Shown: positions 52,783 to 62,886, counted from the stretch's first letter. The stretch is 64,000 bases of DNA from Curtobacterium sp. MCSS17_008 (GCF_003234185.1 NZ_QKSM01000013.1:1-64000); one strand, 5' to 3'. Notes: generated by a model not told the origin, from the letters alone. Translations and numbers: made by a program.

Positions 52783-53304
52783 CTAGAGCCCGGCGCGACG
52801 GGACTCGGCGAGCTCGACGAGCCGGTCGCGCAGCTCGTCGGCGTCGGCGGCGGGGATGCCGGGGATCCGGACGTTCGTCGCGGCCGCGGCGGTGACGAAC
52901 TTCAGCTCGCTGAGCCCGAGGACCCGGTCGAGCGGCCCGCGGTTGACGTCGACGAGCTGCATGCGTCCGTACGGCACGGCGGTGAACCGCTGCCACATCA
53001 GCCCGCGGCGCAGCACCAGGTCGTCGTCGCGCAGGGCGTAGCCGATGGCGCGGACGCGACGGGGCGTCAGGACGGCGGTGACCAGCGCGATGAGGGCGAC
53101 CACGATCGCGACGCAGCTCCAGATCGTGCCGGCCGCGCCGTCGAAGCCGCCGAACAGCACCGCGAAGAGCACGCACCCGGCGGTCACGACCACGCCGACG
53201 ACGATCGTGCTGACGAGTTCGGTCCACACGAGCTTCGACGAGACCCGTGTCCAGGTCGTCCCGGTCAGGCCGAGGCCCGGCTCGTCCAGTCGTTCGAGCG
53301 GCAT
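52783..53304 (-). CDS. PH-domain (DUF304, YdbS-like) membrane protein
   Basis: A 173-aa protein: two transmembrane helices (about 30-50 and 58-80) followed by one bPH_2 domain (IGYALRDDDLVLRRGLMWQR, PYGRMQLVDVNRGPLDRVLG). ATG 53304 has AGGAGG. It forms a pair with the larger YdbT-like protein downstream, the usual arrangement. Confidence 0.88.
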   Translation of the reverse strand: MPLERLDEPGLGLTGTTWTRVSSKLVWTELVSTIVVGVVVTAGCVLFAVLFGGFDGAAGTIWSCVAIVVALIALVTAVLTPRRVRAIGYALRDDDLVLRRGLMWQRFTAVPYGRMQLVDVNRGPLDRVLGLSELKFVTAAAATNVRIPGIPAADADELRDRLVELAESRRAGL

Positions 53305-53326
53305 CACGGCCTCCTGCGGTCGTCGG

Positions 53327-53815
53327 TCAGTTCGCCGCGGTCCCGCCCCTCGGCAGATCGTCATCGTCGTCGCCCGGTGGCGGCGCCATGCACATGTGCT
53401 CGGCGACGAGCGCGCACACCACGAGCACGAGACCGCCCCCGACCGCGACGGCGTTCGGCAGGACCGAGCCTAGCGGGGGCAGGGCCGACCTGGTCAGGAG
53501 GTACACGACGAGCCCGGCGGCGAACGCACCGAACAGCGCGCCCGCGATGCTCGAGGCCTTCGCGAGCACGACGACCCGCGTCGCGTACAGGGGGTCGACG
53601 GCGTGCTGGCGGGTGGCGCCGTCGCGGGCGTGCCGACGGACGGGTCGGGCCATCGCGACGACCGCGACGCCGATCAGGGCGAGCGTCACGCCGAGGGGCG
53701 TCGAGAGCAGCAGGGTGGGTTCCTGGCGCGAGGCGAGGACCGCGTCGAGGGCGAACCCGGCGACGGCGGCGACCAGCGCGACGCTGATCAGGGTGGAGGC
53801 ACGGGTGGGCTTCAC
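53327..53815 (-). CDS. DUF3180 family membrane protein
   Basis: A 162-aa membrane protein with four helices, starting VKPTRASTLISVALVAAVAG and ending in an acidic tail. DUF3180 proteins follow folK in many actinobacteria; their function is unknown. GTG 53815 overlaps the folK stop (GTGA). Confidence 0.88.
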   Translation of the reverse strand: MKPTRASTLISVALVAAVAGFALDAVLASRQEPTLLLSTPLGVTLALIGVAVVAMARPVRRHARDGATRQHAVDPLYATRVVVLAKASSIAGALFGAFAAGLVVYLLTRSALPPLGSVLPNAVAVGGGLVLVVCALVAEHMCMAPPPGDDDDDLPRGGTAAN

Positions 53816-54369
53816 GCGGCGGACTCCGTTCCGGTGCTGTCCGTCCCGGAGGCGCCGCTCGCTGCCGCGAACAGGCGCGGCTCGTCGATCCGCTCCGTGT
53901 CGTCGCCGAGCGCGTCGAGCAGGTCGGCGACGCGTCCGACACCCGGCAGCACGGCGTCCGGGTCGGCGTCGAGCCACGGCGCGAGCACGAACGCCCGCTC
54001 CCCCGCGCGCGGGTGCGGGACCGTCAGGGTCGCGGTGTCGAGCCGGAGGTCGTCGATCGCCACGACGTCCAGGTCGAGCGTCCGGTCGCCCCAGCGGACC
54101 TCACGGGTACGGCCGTGGTCGTCCTCGATGCGGTGCAGGGCGTCGAGGAGCTCCTGCGGTGCCAGGTCGGTGTCCACCACGACCACGCCGTTCCGGTAGC
54201 GCGGCTTCGTGTCGTCCAGCCCGTCCAGCGTCAGGGCGACGGACTCGACCTCACGGCTCGACGCCACCGGTCGGACACCGGGCACGGCCGTGATCGCCCG
54301 GGCCGCGGCGCGCAGGGTGCTCCCGCGGTCGCCGAGGTTCGCGCCCAGGGCGATGACCACCCGGCTCAC
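53812..54369 (-). CDS. folK: 2-amino-4-hydroxy-6-hydroxymethyldihydropteridine diphosphokinase
   Basis: A 185-aa HPPK: VVIALGANLGDRGSTLRAAA at the start, the central RYRNGVVVVDTDLAPQELLD and the signature WGDRTLDLDVVAIDD with VPHPRAGERAFVLAPW. It pyrophosphorylates the pterin before FolP. GTG 54369 overlaps the folB stop. A 25-residue low-complexity tail is extra. Confidence 0.96.
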   Translation of the reverse strand: MSRVVIALGANLGDRGSTLRAAARAITAVPGVRPVASSREVESVALTLDGLDDTKPRYRNGVVVVDTDLAPQELLDALHRIEDDHGRTREVRWGDRTLDLDVVAIDDLRLDTATLTVPHPRAGERAFVLAPWLDADPDAVLPGVGRVADLLDALGDDTERIDEPRLFAAASGASGTDSTGTESAA

Positions 54370-54755
54370 TCTTCTTCCTCGTGCAGCAGCGCGCCGCCGC
54401 GGGCACGACGGATCGTGATCGACACGTCGGTGAACGGCACGGTGATCGGCGCCTGCGGCTTGTGCACGGTGACCTCGGTCGCCAGGGCCGCTCGGTGCGT
54501 CAGGACCGCGGCGGCGATGCGCTCGGCGACGGTCTCGATGAGGTCGACCGGGTCGCGCTCGATCTCGGCGACGACCTGCTCGGCGAGCACTCCGTAGTGC
54601 ACGGTGTCGGCCAGGTCGTCGCTGCCCGAGGCCGCGGCGGCGTCGACCTCGACCGCGACGTCGACGACGAAGTCCTGGCCGTCGGCGCGCTCGTGGTCGA
54701 AGACGCCGTGGTGTCCGCGGGCACGGACGCCGGTCAGTCGGATGGTGTCCCTCAT
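54366..54755 (-). CDS. folB: Dihydroneopterin aldolase
   Basis: A 129-aa protein: DTIRLTGVRARGHHGVFDHE (start strand and active-site Glu), then DLADTVHYGVLAEQVVAEIE and LIETVAERIAAAVL. It converts dihydroneopterin to the hydroxymethyl pterin. ATG 54755 overlaps the folP stop (ATGA). Confidence 0.96.
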   Translation of the reverse strand: MRDTIRLTGVRARGHHGVFDHERADGQDFVVDVAVEVDAAAASGSDDLADTVHYGVLAEQVVAEIERDPVDLIETVAERIAAAVLTHRAALATEVTVHKPQAPITVPFTDVSITIRRARGGALLHEEEE

Positions 54756-55753
54756 GTTCGCGCTGCCCTCCAGGCATCCCAGACGTCGAGCACGGCACGG
54801 GTCGGTGCCGGGTCGTGCACGCGGACGCCCCATGCACCGCGTTCGGCGGCGAGCAGGCTGATCGCCGCCGTGGCGAGGTCGCGCTCCGCCGGCGGGGCGC
54901 CGGCGGCGCTGCCCACCCCGTCGAGGAACCGTTTGCGCGAGGCGGCGACGAGCACGGGCAGCCCGATCGACGCGAACCGTTCGTACCCGGCCAGGATCTC
55001 CCAGTTCTGGGCGCCACGCTTGGCGAACCCCAGACCCGGGTCGATGACGACCTGTTCCTCGCGGACGCCCAGGACGATGAGCTCGGCGACGCGGAGCTCG
55101 ACCTCGCGCCGGACCTCCTCCACGGCGTGGGTGTACTCGGCGTTCCGGTACATGCGGTCGCTGTGGCCGCGCCAGTGCATCACCACGAAACCGGTGCCGG
55201 TGTCGCGCACGAGGCGGACCATGTCCGGGTCGGCCAGTCCGCCGGAGACGTCGTTGACGATGGCGGCCCCGGCCTCGAGCGCACGCTCCGCCGTTGCGGC
55301 GTTCATCGTGTCGACGCTGACGGCGATGCCCTCGGACACGAGCTGACGGACAACCGGCAGCACGCGTTCCTGTTCGACCTCCAGCGGTACGCGCTCCGCA
55401 CCGGGTCGGGTGGACTCACCGCCGACGTCGACCAGGTCGGCCCCGGCGGTGACGAGGTCACGGGCGTGTGCGACCGCGGCGTCCACCGCGAGGTGCAGGC
55501 CGCCGTCGCTGAACGAGTCCGGCGTGACGTTGAGGATCCCCATCACCCGGGTGCGGTCGTCCGTGGCGGGACGCTCGGCACCGTCGCGGTCACGCCGACG
55601 GCCGGTCACGATCTCCGGCACCGGTGCTGGTGCGCGGAGGTCGATCGCGACCGTCGGCGGTCCCGCGGCGGCGGTCCTGGCCCGTCGTTCGGCAGCGGCG
55701 GCCTGGCTCACCTCGGCGAGCCGGCGCGCGCGTCTCGTCGGCAGCTCGGTCAT
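54752..55753 (-). CDS. folP: Dihydropteroate synthase
   Basis: A 333-aa TIM-barrel enzyme that joins pterin pyrophosphate with p-aminobenzoate; target of sulfonamides. Signatures are MGILNVTPDSFSDGG, VDVGGESTRPGAE, DVSGGLADPDM, IDPGLGFAKRGAQNWEIL and VAASRKRFL. About 65 extra N-terminal residues are low-complexity, longer than the usual ~275-280 aa. It starts 6 bp after ftsH, in the place where folE is normally found. Confidence 0.96.
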   Translation of the reverse strand: MTELPTRRARRLAEVSQAAAAERRARTAAAGPPTVAIDLRAPAPVPEIVTGRRRDRDGAERPATDDRTRVMGILNVTPDSFSDGGLHLAVDAAVAHARDLVTAGADLVDVGGESTRPGAERVPLEVEQERVLPVVRQLVSEGIAVSVDTMNAATAERALEAGAAIVNDVSGGLADPDMVRLVRDTGTGFVVMHWRGHSDRMYRNAEYTHAVEEVRREVELRVAELIVLGVREEQVVIDPGLGFAKRGAQNWEILAGYERFASIGLPVLVAASRKRFLDGVGSAAGAPPAERDLATAAISLLAAERGAWGVRVHDPAPTRAVLDVWDAWRAART

Positions 55754-55759
55754 GCCGGG

Positions 55760-57748
55760 CTAGGCGGGGGCGATACCCGGGTTGCCGAACGGGCGGCGAC
55801 GGGGCTTCGACGACGACTCCGGCTCACCCTGCTCCGCCGCGGTCGACGCGGCCTTGCCCGGGTACGAGATCGCCGGCAGGTTCGACACCGGGCGGCTGTC
55901 GCTCGAGAGCCACTGCGGGCGCTCCGGGAGCTTGCGGACGTCCTTGAAGATCTCGACGAGCTCCGGCGCGTCCAGCGTCTCCTTCTCGAGGAGCTCGCCG
56001 GCCAGGCGGTCGAGGATGTCGCGGTTGTCGTTGAGCACCTGGTAGGCCTCGTCGTGCGCGGCCTCGAGCAGGGCACGCGTCTCGGCGTCGACCGTCTCAG
56101 CGATGTTCTCCGAGTAGTCGCGACCGCTGCTGCCGCCCATCTCGCGGCCGACGAAGGGCTCGCTCGAGCCCGAGCCGAGCTTGACGGAACCGACGGCACG
56201 GCTCATGCCGTACTCGGTCACCATCTTCCGCGCGGTGGAGGTCGCCTTCTCGATGTCGTTCGACGCACCCGTGGTCGGGTCGTGGAACACGATCTCCTCG
56301 GCGACGCGGCCGCCCATGGCGTAGGTGAGCTGGTCGAGCAGCTCGTTGCGCGTCACGGAGTACTTGTCCTCGAGCGGGAGCACCATCGTGTAGCCGAGGG
56401 CGCGACCGCGGGGCAGGATCGTGATCTTCGTGACCGGGTCGGTGTGGCGCATCGCGGCGGCGGCCAGGGCGTGACCGCCCTCGTGGTACGCCGTGATGAG
56501 CTTCTCCTGGTCGGACATGATCCGCGTGCGGCGCTGCGGACCGGCCATGACGCGGTCCACCGCCTCGTCCAGGGCACGGTTGTCGATGAGCTGCGCGTTC
56601 GAGCGGGCCGTCAGCAGCGCGGCCTCGTTGAGGACGTTCGCCAGGTCGGCACCGGTGAAGCCGGGGGTCTTGCGGGCGAGCAGCTCGAGGTCGACGCTCG
56701 CGGCGAGCGGCTTGCCCTTCGCGTGCACCTCGAGGATCTGCTTGCGGCCGCCGAGCGACGGGGCGTCGACGCCGATCTGGCGGTCGAAGCGGCCCGGACG
56801 CAGGAGCGCGGGGTCGAGGACGTCGGGACGGTTGGTCGCGGCGATGAGGATGACGTTGGTCTTGCCGTCGAAGCCGTCCATCTCGACGAGCAGCTGGTTC
56901 AGCGTCTGCTCGCGCTCGTCGTTGCCGCCACCGATGCCGGCGCCGCGGTGACGACCGACCGCGTCGATCTCGTCGATGAAGACGATCGCGGGGGCGTTCT
57001 GCTTGGCCTGCTCGAACAGGTCACGGACACGGCTCGCACCGACACCCACGAACATCTCGACGAAGTCCGAACCGGAGATCGAGTAGAACGGCACGCCCGC
57101 CTCGCCGGCGACGGCTCGTGCGAGCAGGGTCTTGCCGGTACCGGGAGGGCCGTACAGCAGCACGCCCTTCGGGATCTTCGCGCCGACGGCCTGGAACTTC
57201 GCCGGCTCCTGCAGGAACTCCTTGATCTCGTGGAGTTCCTCGATCGCCTCGTCGGAACCCGCGACGTCGGCGAACGTGACCTGCGGGTTCTCCTTGTTGT
57301 TCATCTTCGCGCGCGACTTGCCGAACTGCATCACCTTCGAGCCGCCGCCCTGGGCGCTCGACAGGAGGAACCAGAACAGGGCGCCGATGATGAGGAACGG
57401 CAGGATGATGCCGAGCAGCGACAGGAACCAGTTGCCCTGGTTCACGATGTCGTTGTACCCGTCGGGCAGGTTCGCGTCGTTGACGGCCTGGATGACCTCG
57501 TCGCCGCGCGGCGTGGAGTAGAAGAACTGCTCCTTCGCGTTGCCGTCCTTGAGGGTCAGGTCGACGCGCTGCTCGGTCGAGTTGACGACCACGGACGAGA
57601 CCTTGCCGTCGGCGAGCTGCTCGAGACCCTTCTGGGTGTCGATCTGCTGCGTGCCGGACTGCGCGATCACGCTCCAGCCGATGAAGATGCCGACCAGCGC
57701 GATGAGCACGTAGAGGTACGGGCCGCGGAAGATGCGCTTGAAGTTCAT
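55760..57748 (-). CDS. ftsH: ATP-dependent zinc metalloprotease FtsH
   Basis: A 662-aa membrane protease. Two transmembrane helices flank an external domain (about 10-30 and 105-128), followed by the AAA ATPase ([20 protein letters not shown], second region of homology present) and the zinc site HEGGH in [13 protein letters not shown]. The C-terminal 60 residues are disordered. It degrades membrane and regulatory proteins. A hairpin after hpt suggests ftsH has its own promoter. Confidence 0.97.
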   Translation of the reverse strand: MNFKRIFRGPYLYVLIALVGIFIGWSVIAQSGTQQIDTQKGLEQLADGKVSSVVVNSTEQRVDLTLKDGNAKEQFFYSTPRGDEVIQAVNDANLPDGYNDIVNQGNWFLSLLGIILPFLIIGALFWFLLSSAQGGGSKVMQFGKSRAKMNNKENPQVTFADVAGSDEAIEELHEIKEFLQEPAKFQAVGAKIPKGVLLYGPPGTGKTLLARAVAGEAGVPFYSISGSDFVEMFVGVGASRVRDLFEQAKQNAPAIVFIDEIDAVGRHRGAGIGGGNDEREQTLNQLLVEMDGFDGKTNVILIAATNRPDVLDPALLRPGRFDRQIGVDAPSLGGRKQILEVHAKGKPLAASVDLELLARKTPGFTGADLANVLNEAALLTARSNAQLIDNRALDEAVDRVMAGPQRRTRIMSDQEKLITAYHEGGHALAAAAMRHTDPVTKITILPRGRALGYTMVLPLEDKYSVTRNELLDQLTYAMGGRVAEEIVFHDPTTGASNDIEKATSTARKMVTEYGMSRAVGSVKLGSGSSEPFVGREMGGSSGRDYSENIAETVDAETRALLEAAHDEAYQVLNDNRDILDRLAGELLEKETLDAPELVEIFKDVRKLPERPQWLSSDSRPVSNLPAISYPGKAASTAAEQGEPESSSKPRRRPFGNPGIAPA

Positions 57749-57882
57749 GTGATCCGGGCGCGGAGGCCCGACACCTTTCTCTGCCGGAGTTGCGTGGAGG
57801 TCAGCATACGGCGGCGACTCTGTGGCGAGAATGGGTGTCCTCTGCGGGCGAACTCCACCAGAGCCAGGAGACCGCCGTGCGA

Positions 57883-57904
57883 GCCGTCCGGTCGCTCGGA
57901 CGGC
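57883..57904 (-). terminator. Short hairpin after hpt
   Basis: GCCGTCCG pairs with CGGACGGC around GTCGCT, 12 bp after the hpt stop. Possible terminator or attenuator before ftsH. Confidence 0.5.
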
Positions 57905-57916
57905 CCCGTCCGTCCG

Positions 57917-58468
57917 TCAGGAGTAGACGTGCGGCGCGAGCACGCCGATTCCGCGCAGGTTCCGGTAGCGCTCGTCGAAGTCGAGGCCGTAGCCGACCAC
58001 GAAGGCGTCCGGGATCTCGAAGCCGGCGTACTTCACGTCGACCTCGACCTTGGCGGCCTCGGGTTTGCGGAGCAGCGCGACGATCTCGACGCTCGCGGCG
58101 CCGCGGGACTCGAGGTTCTGCTTGAGCCAGGACAGCGTCAGGCCGGAGTCGATGATGTCCTCGACGATGATGACGTCACGACCGTGCAGGTCGGTGTCGA
58201 GGTCCTTGAGGATCCGCACCACGCCGGACGACTTCGTGCCGGAGCCGTACGACGACACCGCCATCCAGTCCATGCGCGCCTGCATCTTGAGGTGCCGCGA
58301 GAAGTCCGCCATCACCATGACGGCGCCCTTCAGCACGCCGACGAGCAGCGGGTCCTTGCCCGCGTAGTCGCGGTCGACCGCCGCGGCGAGTTCGGCGAGC
58401 TTCTCGTCGATCTGCTCGGGGGTGAAGAGCACTTCGGACAGGTCTGCCTGGACGTCGGAGAGTTCCAC
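57917..58468 (-). CDS. hpt: Hypoxanthine phosphoribosyltransferase
   Basis: A 183-aa purine salvage enzyme with the PRPP-binding motif VIIVEDIIDSGLT (at about 103-115) and LLVGVLKGAVMVMADFSRHL. It converts hypoxanthine or guanine plus PRPP to the nucleotide. The start is GTG 58468, 6 nt after TAGAGT, a leaderless promoter inside the gap after tilS. The tilS-hpt-ftsH order is conserved in Gram-positives. Confidence 0.96.
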   Translation of the reverse strand: MELSDVQADLSEVLFTPEQIDEKLAELAAAVDRDYAGKDPLLVGVLKGAVMVMADFSRHLKMQARMDWMAVSSYGSGTKSSGVVRILKDLDTDLHGRDVIIVEDIIDSGLTLSWLKQNLESRGAASVEIVALLRKPEAAKVEVDVKYAGFEIPDAFVVGYGLDFDERYRNLRGIGVLAPHVYS

Positions 58469-58477
58469 CAGAGCACT

Positions 58478-59497
58478 CTAACGGGCGGCGAACGCGATGC
58501 GCTCGCCCTCCCGCGACGCCCGGACACCGGGCAGGTCGACGGGTCCCTGGCCGTGCCAGTCGGTGACGAGCCGGCAGACCTCGAGCGTCTGCGTCCGGGA
58601 CAGCGTCACGCAGAACTCCCCCTCGACGGCCAGGCGGACGAGTCGCTGCCGGAGTGCGGGCGGGTTCGCCTGCAGCTCGGGCACGGACAGGGAGATGCCC
58701 GCCTCGGAGTGCTCTGCGAGGTCCTCGGCCATCTCCTCGGCGAAGTGGTCGAGTGCCGCGGCGTCCTCGCGGAGCTGCTCGGCCGTGCGCGCGAGGGCCT
58801 CGGGCACCCCGGCGCCGAGCTCGCGCTCGAGGGCCGGCATGAGCGCGTTCCGGACCCGCACCCGCGCGTACGCGGGGTCGTCGTTCTGCGGGTCGTCCCA
58901 CGGTACGAGCCCGGCGGCGGCGCACGCCTGCCGCGTCGTGTGCCGGCGCACGCCGAGCAGCGGACGACCGTAGGCCGGTCCGACCGTCCGCTGCGCCAAC
59001 GGCGGCATGCCGGACAGCGCGTCGGGCCCGCTGCCGCGCAGCAGGCCCAGCAGGACCGTCTCGGCCTGGTCGTCGAGGGTGTGTCCGAACAGCACCAGGG
59101 GCGACCCCGTGTCGGCGGCGACCTGTGCGATCGCGGCGTGCCGTGCCTCCCGGGCGGCGCCCTCCGGACCCCCGTCGGAGCCGACGGCCACCCGACGGGC
59201 CGTCACCGGGTCGAGACCCAGCGACGCGGCCGTCCGGGAGGCGCGGCTCGCCACCGCCTCGCTGCCCGCCTGGAGCGCGTGGTCGACGACCACCGCGCCG
59301 GCCCGCAGGTCCTGCTTCGGCGCCTCGAACGCGGTGGCGGCGGCGAGCGCCAGCGAGTCGGCTCCGCCGCTCAGCGCGACCGTGACCAGGTCACCGGCCG
59401 AGACGACACCCTGCTGCAGCGCGTCGGCGAGCAGCGCGCGCACGGCGCGACGGGTCTCGGCGGTGGCGGGGTCCAACCGGGGACGCGGGGAGTTCAC
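58478..59497 (-). CDS. tilS: tRNA(Ile)-lysidine synthetase
   Basis: A 339-aa PP-loop ATPase: [20 protein letters not shown] is the ATP pyrophosphatase signature, with [20 protein letters not shown] downstream. It modifies the wobble base of tRNA-Ile(CAU) so that it reads AUA. The start is GTG 59497, 6 nt after TAACGT (leaderless). Divergent from ppa. Confidence 0.95.
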   Translation of the reverse strand: MNSPRPRLDPATAETRRAVRALLADALQQGVVSAGDLVTVALSGGADSLALAAATAFEAPKQDLRAGAVVVDHALQAGSEAVASRASRTAASLGLDPVTARRVAVGSDGGPEGAAREARHAAIAQVAADTGSPLVLFGHTLDDQAETVLLGLLRGSGPDALSGMPPLAQRTVGPAYGRPLLGVRRHTTRQACAAAGLVPWDDPQNDDPAYARVRVRNALMPALERELGAGVPEALARTAEQLREDAAALDHFAEEMAEDLAEHSEAGISLSVPELQANPPALRQRLVRLAVEGEFCVTLSRTQTLEVCRLVTDWHGQGPVDLPGVRASREGERIAFAAR

Positions 59498-59556
59498 CCG
59501 GTAACGTTAGCCGCGCTCACCGAGCGACCGACAGATCCACTGGAACAGGAGTGCAC

Positions 59557-60048
59557 ATGGCCGCGTACGACGTCGTCATCGAGATCCCCAAGGGCAGCCG
59601 CAACAAGTACGAGGTCGACCACGAGACCGGTCGCGTCTACCTCGACCGCGTGCTCTTCACCGCGTTCGTCTACCCGACCGACTACGGCTTCTTCGAGAAG
59701 ACCCTCGCCGACGACGGCGACCCCGTGGACGCGCTCGTGCTGCTCGAGTACCCGCTGCACCCGGGTGTCGGCGTCAAGGTCCGCCCGGTCGGCGTCTTCA
59801 AGATGACCGACGAGGCCGGCAGCGACGCCAAGATCATCTGCGTCCCGGCCAAGGACCCGCGCTGGCAGCACATCCAGGACATCTCGGACGTGCCGCAGGG
59901 CCAGAAGGACGAGATCGCGCACTTCTTCGAGCGCTACAAGGACCTCGAGCCGAACAAGTGGGTCAAGACCGAGGGCTGGGGCGACGTCGCCGAGGCCGAG
60001 GCGATCGTGCAGGCCGGTCAGGCCGCGTACGTCCCCGCTGGTCACTGA
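59557..60048 (+). CDS. ppa: Inorganic pyrophosphatase
   Basis: A 163-aa family I soluble pyrophosphatase: [45 protein letters not shown] in outline (the DxDPxD metal cluster) and [13 protein letters not shown]. It removes PPi to drive biosynthesis. ATG 59557 follows ACAGGAG; an ATG-less GTG at 59551 is less likely. Confidence 0.97.
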   Translation: MAAYDVVIEIPKGSRNKYEVDHETGRVYLDRVLFTAFVYPTDYGFFEKTLADDGDPVDALVLLEYPLHPGVGVKVRPVGVFKMTDEAGSDAKIICVPAKDPRWQHIQDISDVPQGQKDEIAHFFERYKDLEPNKWVKTEGWGDVAEAEAIVQAGQAAYVPAGH

Positions 60049-60062
60049 CGCCCGTACACACG

Positions 60063-60106
60063 ACGACGGCGCCCGCGCTCCCCTCGGGGAGTGCGGGCGC
60101 CGTCGT
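60063..60106. terminator. Bidirectional hairpin terminator
   Basis: ACGACGGCGCCCGC pairs perfectly with GCGGGCGCCGTCGT around a 16-nt loop, 14 bp after the ppa stop and before the convergent NlpC/P60 gene. Confidence 0.8.
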
Positions 60107-60135
60107 GCTCGTGGGGCGGACGGGCCGCGTCCTCG

Positions 60136-61593
60136 CTAGACCGAGCCGCTGGGGCGGGCGACGTACGGCAGGAGCTGGTTCGGCAGCCAGATGCTGCGCT
60201 CGACCACGCCGACGCCGGGGCGGGCGGCCTCGACCATGGTGCCGTAGCTCGTGACGATGCTGTCGTGGTAGGCGCCGGAGACGCTGCCGTTGGACGAGTA
60301 GAAGAGGATGTCGCCGGGCTGGCGCTGCGACAGCGGGACGAGCCGGCCGATCGACGCGAAGTGGTTGTACTGCCAGACGACGTTGTGGCCCCCGGTGGCG
60401 ATGCCCTGCGAGTTGTAGGCCATCATCACCAGGCCGGAGCAGTCCCAGCTGCCCGGTCCGGCACCACCGAGCAGGTACGGCTTGCCGAGCTGGGCGCGCG
60501 CGTAGGCGATGGCGCCGGCGGCCTTCGAGGGGCTCGACACCGGCTTCGGGACCGGGGCCGGTGCCGGGGCGGGGGCGGGGGCCGGTGCGGGAGCCGGTGC
60601 AGGGCGCGACGGCGTCGTGCTCGGTCGTGACGGCGTCGTGCTCGGTCGTGACGGGGTCGTGCTCGGTCGTGACGGGGTCGTGCTCGGCTGGTCCGTGCCG
60701 GGGCGGTCCGTGCTCGGCTGGTCCGTGCTCGGCCGCGCGGGCACCGAAGGCGAGGACGGGTCGGCGCTGGCGCCGGAACCACGCGCAGGTGCGTCGCCGC
60801 GGCTGGCTGCGGCCTCACGTGCCGCGAGCTGCCGCTCCGCGCGCTTCGCCTGCTGCGCGTTCCAGTAGGCCGTCTCGGTGGCCTTGCTCGTGCCCTTGAG
60901 GAACGCGAGCTGCTCGAGGACCTCGGACTGCTGCTCCTGCTGCTGCTGGACCCGGGTCCGGGCCGAGGCCGACGCCGCGTTCGCCTGGTCCAGCGTGCGC
61001 TCCGACGTCGCGGTGGCTGCGGCCAGGGCCTTCGTCGCGGCGGACTGCTGCGCGGCGATCGCCTCGACCGTGTTCTGGTCGGTCTGCGCCTGCTCGAGCA
61101 CCCGCGCCGACCGCTCGGACAGGTGCGAGGCGGTGCCGACGCGGTAGAGCAGGTCCTTCGCGTCGGACGCGCCGACGAGCATCGAGGTCGACAGGTCACC
61201 ACCGCCCGTGCGGGACAGCTCGACGACGAGCCCGGCGACCTGTGCCGCCGACTCGTCCGCCTTCTGCTCGGCCCGCTCCGCCTGCGCCGTGAGGTCGTCG
61301 AGGTCGTCCTTCGCCGCCTGCTGCTGCGACACCGCCATCGCGTAGTCCTGCGCGGCCTGGAGCTCGGAGACCTCGGCGCTGTCCGCGGCGTCCTGCAGGG
61401 CCTGGAGCCGGTCGGCCAGCTCGTCGACCGTCGCCTGGGCCTCGGCGGTGTCCGCCTTCGCCTCGCGCACGTCGTCCCAGCTCGGGGCCGACGGCGCAGC
61501 CTGCGCGGGACCGGCGACGACGACCGACAGGCCGATGCCGAGGACGGCCACGGCCGCCGTGCAGCCGGACAGGGTGCGGGAGGAGGGCTTCAT
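60136..61593 (-). CDS. NlpC/P60 (C40) peptidoglycan endopeptidase
   Basis: A 485-aa secreted protein. The signal peptide ends AQAA (about residue 33). A coiled coil (40-235) follows, as in RipA/RipC and FtsX-linked hydrolases. A low-complexity linker has four copies of STTPSRP and a Pro-Ala repeat. The C-terminal NlpC/P60 domain has catalytic Cys in SWDCSGLVMMA and His in AYHDSIV. It should cut peptide stems of peptidoglycan. Its N-terminal layout matches the next gene, so the two are a tandem pair. Confidence 0.93.
   Translation of the reverse strand: MKPSSRTLSGCTAAVAVLGIGLSVVVAGPAQAAPSAPSWDDVREAKADTAEAQATVDELADRLQALQDAADSAEVSELQAAQDYAMAVSQQQAAKDDLDDLTAQAERAEQKADESAAQVAGLVVELSRTGGGDLSTSMLVGASDAKDLLYRVGTASHLSERSARVLEQAQTDQNTVEAIAAQQSAATKALAAATATSERTLDQANAASASARTRVQQQQEQQSEVLEQLAFLKGTSKATETAYWNAQQAKRAERQLAAREAAASRGDAPARGSGASADPSSPSVPARPSTDQPSTDRPGTDQPSTTPSRPSTTPSRPSTTPSRPSTTPSRPAPAPAPAPAPAPAPAPVPKPVSSPSKAAGAIAYARAQLGKPYLLGGAGPGSWDCSGLVMMAYNSQGIATGGHNVVWQYNHFASIGRLVPLSQRQPGDILFYSSNGSVSGAYHDSIVTSYGTMVEAARPGVGVVERSIWLPNQLLPYVARPSGSV
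60606..60683 (-). repeat. 21-bp tandem repeats inside the NlpC/P60 gene
   Basis: Four near-identical units of GACGGCGTCGTGCTCGGTCG(T) encode the (STTPSRP)n linker. Confidence 0.85.
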
Positions 61594-61626
61594 GTCGTGC
61601 TCAGGGCCTCTCGACGGCGCTGTTGC

Positions 61627-62886
61627 TCATACCGAGATCCCCCGCGCTGCCATGAAGGGGACCGGGTCGACGGCAGAACCGTTCACCCGGGTCTCGAAGT
61701 GGAGGTGGCACCCCGTCGACCAGCCGGTGGAGCCGATCTTCGCGATCTGCTGCCCGGCCTCGACGTGCTGCCCGACGGAGACGAGGATGCCGCCGTCGAC
61801 GATGTGCCCGTAGGCGGTGGAGATGCCGCCGCCGTTGTCGAGCACGACCTCGTTGCCGTAGCCGCCGCCGTTCGCCGCGAACGTCACCGTGCCCGAGTGC
61901 GCCGCGTAGATCGGGGCGTAGCAGGCGGGCGCGAGGTCGACGCCGGCGTGCAGTGCCCGGTAGTGCGTGTAGGGGTCGACGCGGTAGCCGTAGGGGCTCG
62001 TCTGGTAGCCGCCCGAGGGGCGTACCCAACCGGAGGAGTTCGGCGTGCCGCCACCGGCGCCGCCCTGGTTGGTGGCCGCCGCCTTCTCGGCCTCTGCCGC
62101 GAGGGCTGCCTGACGCGCCTCCTCGGCCGCGACGCCCTTGTCGTAGGCGGCCTCGACGTCCTTCGCGTTCGTGGTGAGCAGCGTGAGCTGCGCCTCGAGC
62201 CGCGCCTTGTTGTCGGCCTGGGCATCGACCGCGGACTGCGCGCGGTCCGCGGCGGCCTGGGCCGCCTGCATCTTCGCCTGGGCCGCGTCGGCGAGGTCCC
62301 CGAGGGCCTCCTCCGCCTGCTCGGCTCGGTCGGCGAGCCCCTGCGCGACGCCGCGGTCCTGCGAGGCCTGCGAGTAGATGCCGTCGGCCTGCTCGGACAG
62401 CTTGGACATCGCACCGAGCTCGTAGAGCAGGTCGCCCGAGTCCGACGGGTGCGTGAGGATGTCCGTCGTGACGTCGTTCGCACTCGCCCGACCGAGCTGC
62501 GCGGCGAGCTGCCCGGCCTGCTCCTCGGAGCGCTGTGCGGTGCGCTCGGCGTCGTCCGCCTGGCCCTGCAGCGACCGCTGCTCGAGCGTCGCGGCGTCGT
62601 ACTTCGTCTGCGCGTCCTGGTAGACGGTGCCGGCGGCCTCGGCCGAAGCCTGCGCGGCGGACGCCTTCGACGTCAGGTCCTCGAGCAGCGCCTCGATCTG
62701 ACGCACCTTGGCCTGCTGGGTGTCCTTCGACGCCTTGGCCTGCTCGACGTCCGACCAGCTCGGGTAACTCGCGGCGGCGGCGGCGGAGACCGGTCCGACG
62801 GCCACCAGGGCGCCGGCGGTGAGCACGACGGCGACCGCCGCGGCGAGTGCGCGGCGGCGGGGAGCGGAGGAGGAAGCAGTCGACAT
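61627..62886 (-). CDS. M23-family peptidoglycan endopeptidase (LytM type)
   Basis: A 419-aa secreted protein. The signal peptide (to about residue 38, SAAAAAS) is followed by a long coiled coil (40-270) and a LytM/M23 domain at the C-terminus: YRALHAGVDLAPACYAPIYA carries the HxxxD zinc motif and GCHLHFETRVNG the HxH motif. It should hydrolyse peptidoglycan cross-links. The coiled coil starts YPSWSDVEQAKASKD, like SWDDVREAKADT in the downstream gene, so both arose by duplication and are probably co-transcribed. Confidence 0.93.
   Translation of the reverse strand: MSTASSSAPRRRALAAAVAVVLTAGALVAVGPVSAAAAASYPSWSDVEQAKASKDTQQAKVRQIEALLEDLTSKASAAQASAEAAGTVYQDAQTKYDAATLEQRSLQGQADDAERTAQRSEEQAGQLAAQLGRASANDVTTDILTHPSDSGDLLYELGAMSKLSEQADGIYSQASQDRGVAQGLADRAEQAEEALGDLADAAQAKMQAAQAAADRAQSAVDAQADNKARLEAQLTLLTTNAKDVEAAYDKGVAAEEARQAALAAEAEKAAATNQGGAGGGTPNSSGWVRPSGGYQTSPYGYRVDPYTHYRALHAGVDLAPACYAPIYAAHSGTVTFAANGGGYGNEVVLDNGGGISTAYGHIVDGGILVSVGQHVEAGQQIAKIGSTGWSTGCHLHFETRVNGSAVDPVPFMAARGISV

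Noticed and set aside
54815-59806. Very long open frame (over 1600 codons) on the plus strand
   Set aside because: It lies opposite folP, ftsH, hpt and tilS, has no domain or start signal, and results from the lack of stop codons in antisense high-GC DNA.
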